Shown piece after piece: positions 60,848-64,000 of a DNA stretch of 64,000 nt (within the stretch, counting starts at the first letter, position 1; the number at the start of each line of letters is the position of its first letter). A program made the translations under genes and the position numbers. Below the pieces are notes generated by a model that did no database searches, had not been told where the DNA came from, and saw only the letters and a program-made list of their open reading frames with translations. Source of the stretch: CAIWHR01 sp963781285 (GTDB taxonomy: Bacteria > Pseudomonadota > Gammaproteobacteria > Burkholderiales > Casimicrobiaceae); NCBI GenBank assembly GCA_963781285.1, contig CAWAFI010000003.1, forward strand, positions 310,001 to 374,000. The letters are read 5' to 3'.

Positions 60848-62308
60848 ATGACCCCGACGGAAACCGACCTGCTTAGCATCTGCTGTGCCTGCACGTCGAC
60901 GAACGGCATATTCAATGTCAAATGCTTCGGTGCGAAGGGCGACGACCCGGTCGACGACTTCCACGCGATCATCGCTGCGCGCAATGCCGTCAATGCCGCC
61001 GGCGGAGGTGTTCTGTTCTTTCCCAGCGGCAGGTTCGTCGTAAGCGATACGATCGAGCTGGGCGCGAACACGACGGTCCTCGGTCTGGGCGCCAGCTCGG
61101 TGCTTCTCGCGGAGTCCGGCGGGGCGTGCTTCAACATGCTGCGCGTGCGCAACGGCGACGACGTGCGCGTACGCGATCTCGTGCTCGACGGAAACCGCGA
61201 CAACACGCAGCCGCCGGACAACCCGGAGAGCGAGAACGTCGGCTGCGGGCTCTTCGCCCCGGTCGGCCAGGGTCAGACCGGTCTGTCAATCCGCAACGTC
61301 ATCGTGCGCAACCACCATGGATCCGGTATCAGGGTCGTCGGCCCCAGCAACAGCGACGACCCCTACAAGCTCGACCTAAACGAGCTCGAGGTCATCGGTT
61401 GTCGGATCTTCCACTGCGGCGGGCGCGGCGTCATGGTCACGCGTGCAACACGGGCCCGCATCGCCGACAACGTCGTTCGCAACTGTACCGCGGTCGGAAT
61501 CCAGATCCTGGTGAGCCGCGCCGCGGTCATCGACGGCAACGTGATCGAGGAGACGCTGCAAAGACCCAACACGCACAGCGGCCACGGCATCGACGCTGCC
61601 AATTGCTTCGATTACGTTATCGCCGACAACGTGGCGAGCGGCAACGCGCGCTGGGGCATCGTCGCGTCGGGGGCCGCCGGAATCTTTCCACCCGATGTCG
61701 CGATGTCGCAGCGCTTCGTTGTGGCTCATAACGTTTGCCGGAGCAACAAGGTCGGCGGCATCACCATCGATCCCACGCTTCCGACGGAGCACGAGCATCA
61801 TGATCAGATCCAGGACTCTTTCGCGACGGTCGCGTCGAACGTGTGCGTGGGTAACGAAGGCCACGGCATCCACACGACGCACGCAGGTTACCTCGCCGTG
61901 CGCGGCAACATCTGCGACTGCAACGTCGAGTCCGGCATCGCCGTCAACGCATCGCGGCACGCGGTGATCGCGGACAACGTCCTGACAGGCAACCACCGGT
62001 TCGGCGTCACCTTTGCAGGTCCCGGCGTGAAAGGCGTGGGTGAGCACCTGCTGGGCGGAAACGTGTACGACGGGAACAAGCGCGGCGAGATCCACATCGC
62101 CGATGATCATCCTGCGATCCGGCAACTACAGGACCGCTGGCCGATTGGCGAATCGGGCGGCATGAACCTGCCGGTCAAGACGAGCGGCGGCGACCCGACC
62201 GGCCCGATCGACGGCGTGCTGTATCTCAACACGGACGAAGACAGGCTCAAAGTTTACGCGGATGGTGCGTGGCGCACGCTGCAGAGCACGGCCGGTACGA
62301 CGTGGTAG
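60848..62308 (+). CDS. Right-handed beta-helix protein (pectate lyase superfamily) with tail-spike-like end
   Basis: 486 residues. FNVKCFGAKGDDPVDDFHAI is the opening repeat of the Pectate_lyase_3 fold, also used by phage tail spikes. Multiple coils follow (RARIADNVVRNCTAVGIQIL, NVASGNARWGIVASGAAGIF, ASNVCVGNEGHGIHTTHAGY, NASRHAVIADNVLTGNHRFG). The last 35 residues (TGPIDGVLYLNTDEDRLKVY, ADGAWRTLQ) are like the trimerising tips of tail fibres and other surface fibres. No signal peptide is seen. Start ATG 60848 has GAGGAG six bases upstream; an ATG six bases earlier is less likely. It may degrade a polysaccharide or act as an adhesin. Confidence 0.85.
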   Translation: MTPTETDLLSICCACTSTNGIFNVKCFGAKGDDPVDDFHAIIAARNAVNAAGGGVLFFPSGRFVVSDTIELGANTTVLGLGASSVLLAESGGACFNMLRVRNGDDVRVRDLVLDGNRDNTQPPDNPESENVGCGLFAPVGQGQTGLSIRNVIVRNHHGSGIRVVGPSNSDDPYKLDLNELEVIGCRIFHCGGRGVMVTRATRARIADNVVRNCTAVGIQILVSRAAVIDGNVIEETLQRPNTHSGHGIDAANCFDYVIADNVASGNARWGIVASGAAGIFPPDVAMSQRFVVAHNVCRSNKVGGITIDPTLPTEHEHHDQIQDSFATVASNVCVGNEGHGIHTTHAGYLAVRGNICDCNVESGIAVNASRHAVIADNVLTGNHRFGVTFAGPGVKGVGEHLLGGNVYDGNKRGEIHIADDHPAIRQLQDRWPIGESGGMNLPVKTSGGDPTGPIDGVLYLNTDEDRLKVYADGAWRTLQSTAGTTW

Positions 62309-62334
62309 CGAACCGATCGCGGTGTGGCTCGCTC

Positions 62335-62659
62335 GTCACGGCACAGCGGGCCGCTTCGAGTAGGGCGCAGGCATCAGCCGCATCGGTCTTGTTGCGCTTG
62401 ACGTAGGCGGGGATGTAGGCCGCCTGCAACAGGCGCACCTCGATGCCGAGACCGTTCAGCCAGCGCGCCCAATGGTGCGCCGAGCCGCACGCTTCGATTA
62501 CCACCAGGCCCACCGCCCGGTTGGCGAACCAGCGCTCGAACTGCGTGCGCGTGAGACGATGGGATTCGACCACCCGCCAGGAACCATCGGCGACGGCGAG
62601 TTGGAACACCGATTTCGCCAGATCCACGCCACAACGGGCAAAGCGGCGGTAGCATTCAT
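62335..62659 (-). pseudogene. IS110-family transposase, N-terminal fragment with frameshift
   Basis: From ATG 62659 the frame reads MNATAALPVVA, then a slip to the frame GVDLAKSVFQLAVADGSWRV. It continues RWFANRAVGLVVIEACGSAH, then LLQAAYIPAYVKRNKTDAAD and ends ALLEAARC, where similarity stops. The first aspartate, the glutamate and the second aspartate pair of the DEDD site are present; the C-terminal serine domain is missing. It differs from the complete element at 23626, so a second lineage was once present. It lies next to the beta-helix gene's end. Confidence 0.85.
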
Positions 62660-63065
62660 GTCGGACTCCTTTTGATTGATCGCTGACACCCCACTTCCCA
62701 TGAGGCCAGCCTGGCGGCTGAACCCGCCAGACTTCGCAACTCACGCGCCGTTCCCGGTACCCGGTTCCCCGAACTCAGAACGCAGACCTTAGCCCGTTGA
62801 TCGCCACCGAGATGCCGGTCACCAGCTCGATGAGCTGCGTTCGGCGTTCGAAGCACTGCAACAGGATGCTACGCACGCCGTGCCAAGAACTCCGAACGAT
62901 GGGCGCAATAAACAACGTGAGACCACCGCGGAACCTCGACCGGCCGCAATCGGGCCAGGACCAACGATCACGTAGTTAGCGCACAAGGATCGACTGCGGC
63001 ACCGTGACATCGAGCGCGCGCGCCGTGGAGCGGGGGCGCTGACATCCATGCCCGGGTGTGACACA
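62660..63065. other. 406-bp stretch without a firm gene
   Basis: A minus-strand frame from about 62970 to 62778 reads RGGLTLFIAPIVRSSWHGVR, SILLQCFERRTQLIELVTG and ends INGLRSAF, but has no convincing start. It might be a leftover C-terminus. Otherwise nothing is supported. Confidence 0.3.
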
Positions 63066-63725
63066 TCAACCGATCGATCCCATGGGCCCCGGATAGCTCA
63101 CCTCCTCGAGCTTCCCGGCGTCCACGTCGTAGATGAATCCGCGCACAGTGACCGCGTCCGGCCCGCTGGTCGGGATCCAAGGGTGGTTCAGGATCGAAGA
63201 CATCCCCCGTCGCACGTCCCACGCGAGGCGTTCTGTTTGCTTCGGATCGCGTGGGCCATCGAGCGGTTCGATCGGGCCGCGGAAGGCGTGGAAGGCGGAC
63301 GGCATCGACGCGGATTTGTTGCAGCTCGTGAAGGCGCGACCCGTTGCCTGGCCAAGCAGCTTCTCTGCCGCCGGGTCGCCTTCCAGACCAGCCTTAAGCA
63401 AGTCGTCCGTGAAGGCGAGCATTCCGCAACGGGTATGGTGGATCAGGATAATCTCGTTCGTATTGAGCAGGTGATGCGAGATGATGAGGCAGCGGATCAC
63501 ATCGTCCCCCACCACGCCGCCGGCGTTGCGGATGATGTGCGCGTCGCCGGTCTGCAGGCCAAGCAGGTCCTCTACGTCGAGCCGCGCGTCCATGCAGGCC
63601 ACGACCGCGACGCGCTTGGCTGGCTGAATCAGCTGCTTTCCAGGGTAGTTGGGCTTGTGCATCGCCTGCCCCGTCGCGTACTGCTTGTTGTTCTCCAGAT
63701 AACGATCAGTGTTCGAATTTGCCAT
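63066..63725 (-). CDS. Beta-class carbonic anhydrase
   Basis: 219 residues. Zinc ligands: cysteine and aspartate in VVACMDARLDVEDLLGLQTG (about residue 44), histidine and cysteine in ILIHHTRCGMLAF (about 97-100). The set DAHIIRNAGGVVGDDVIRCL is the conserved helix after the first ligand. It converts CO2 and bicarbonate in the cytoplasm. Members of this branch (Rv1284-like) are often short. Start ATG 63725 with GGAGGG upstream. No neighbour suggests a particular pathway. Confidence 0.93.
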   Translation of the reverse strand: MANSNTDRYLENNKQYATGQAMHKPNYPGKQLIQPAKRVAVVACMDARLDVEDLLGLQTGDAHIIRNAGGVVGDDVIRCLIISHHLLNTNEIILIHHTRCGMLAFTDDLLKAGLEGDPAAEKLLGQATGRAFTSCNKSASMPSAFHAFRGPIEPLDGPRDPKQTERLAWDVRRGMSSILNHPWIPTSGPDAVTVRGFIYDVDAGKLEEVSYPGPMGSIG

Positions 63726-64000
63726 GGTCCCTCCTTATTCAAATAACGGAGCCGGGCAAATACGGCGGTTCGCGCCGGTCTCGCCGCCTGCCATGGCGGC
63801 GTGAAAATACTACTGCAAAGCTACTTCAGTCGCGAATTCTCGGGACCCGTCCACTGGCCTGGGCGTGAAGACGATTCCGTCGCCGCGGTCCCTTGAGGGA
63901 TCGGTAAAGTGGCGGCAGCCGATGCAAGGAGACACCGCAGGATGTCAAGCCAACTGGGGCGTTGGAAAACGATGTGAGGGGCCGCTCTTCGCTCAAACCA
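63726..64000. other. 275-bp terminal stretch without a gene
   Basis: Promoter region of the carbonic anhydrase gene at its left end. I see no reading frame of convincing length to the window edge. Confidence 0.4.

Noticed and set aside
60848..62308. Prophage tail module
   Set aside because: No other phage structural, lysis or integrase gene is within the window; a single beta-helix protein is not sufficient.
1..64000. tRNA, rRNA, riboswitch or CRISPR array
   Set aside because: No cloverleaf, ribosomal segment, regularly spaced repeat array or known riboswitch core was recognised by eye; a covariance-model scan would be needed to exclude small RNAs fully.

Overview
The window is high-GC (roughly 65 %) DNA that looks like a chromosomal contig of an environmental betaproteobacterium. 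The markers are a class I PHA synthase, a PEP-CTERM surface protein, a type B PutA, LysR, TetR and OmpR-type regulators, and IS110 and IS91-like elements. Genes start with ATG, GTG or occasionally TTG, and many neighbours overlap by ATGA or GTGA. No rRNA, tRNA, CRISPR array or prophage was seen. The taxonomic guess rests on gene content only.

Left part (1-10 kb): the end of an ABC exporter, then a minus-strand lipid-headgroup operon (CDP-alcohol phosphatidyltransferase, lipid kinase, Tam41-like nucleotidyltransferase, sulfotransferase, fatty-acid 2-hydroxylase-like protein, DUF2147) facing a divergent metallophosphoesterase. Next come a 275-bp MITE-like element abutting a broken SYLF gene, a small secreted protein, a frameshifted lipoprotein, a CBS-domain protein with an FNR-like box upstream, and a frameshifted BLUF photoreceptor.

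10-26 kb: a c-di-GMP locus (a 586-aa protein plus a PAS-GGDEF-EAL enzyme), then a zone of gene debris (DUF1993 pieces, IS91-like transposase fragments, a headless GFA protein, a TfoX-like tail between direct repeats). This debris surrounds an intact two-component system with a divergent Spy/CpxP-like gene, an orphan winged-helix regulator, a lipoprotein and an ABC1-family kinase. A complete IS110-family (IS1111-like) element lies at 23.6-25.2 kb with a 350-bp noncoding right end.

26-46 kb: an exported agmatine-deiminase-like enzyme is translationally coupled to a lone hypX. A large MalT/LAL-type regulator follows, whose 3' end is duplicated 0.9 kb away. Then come a proline-catabolism operon (putA plus an ornithine-cyclodeaminase-like gene and a 58-codon ORF), a GNAT protein, phaC, a ygiD/doxX pair divergent from a LysR regulator with a clear palindromic operator, and a possible peroxidase-like protein.

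46-64 kb: the most striking locus is a two-gene SIR2-TIR / membrane-anchored nSTAND NTPase unit with a GTGA overlap, which looks like an NAD-targeting immune (abortive infection) module. Beyond it are a TetR regulator with paired operators, the PEP-CTERM protein with an intrinsic terminator inside its apparent 3' extension, an exported dienelactone hydrolase, a DUF1254-type lipoprotein, a flavoprotein monooxygenase, an S10 carboxypeptidase, a cupin, a right-handed beta-helix protein, an IS110 transposase fragment and a beta-carbonic anhydrase.
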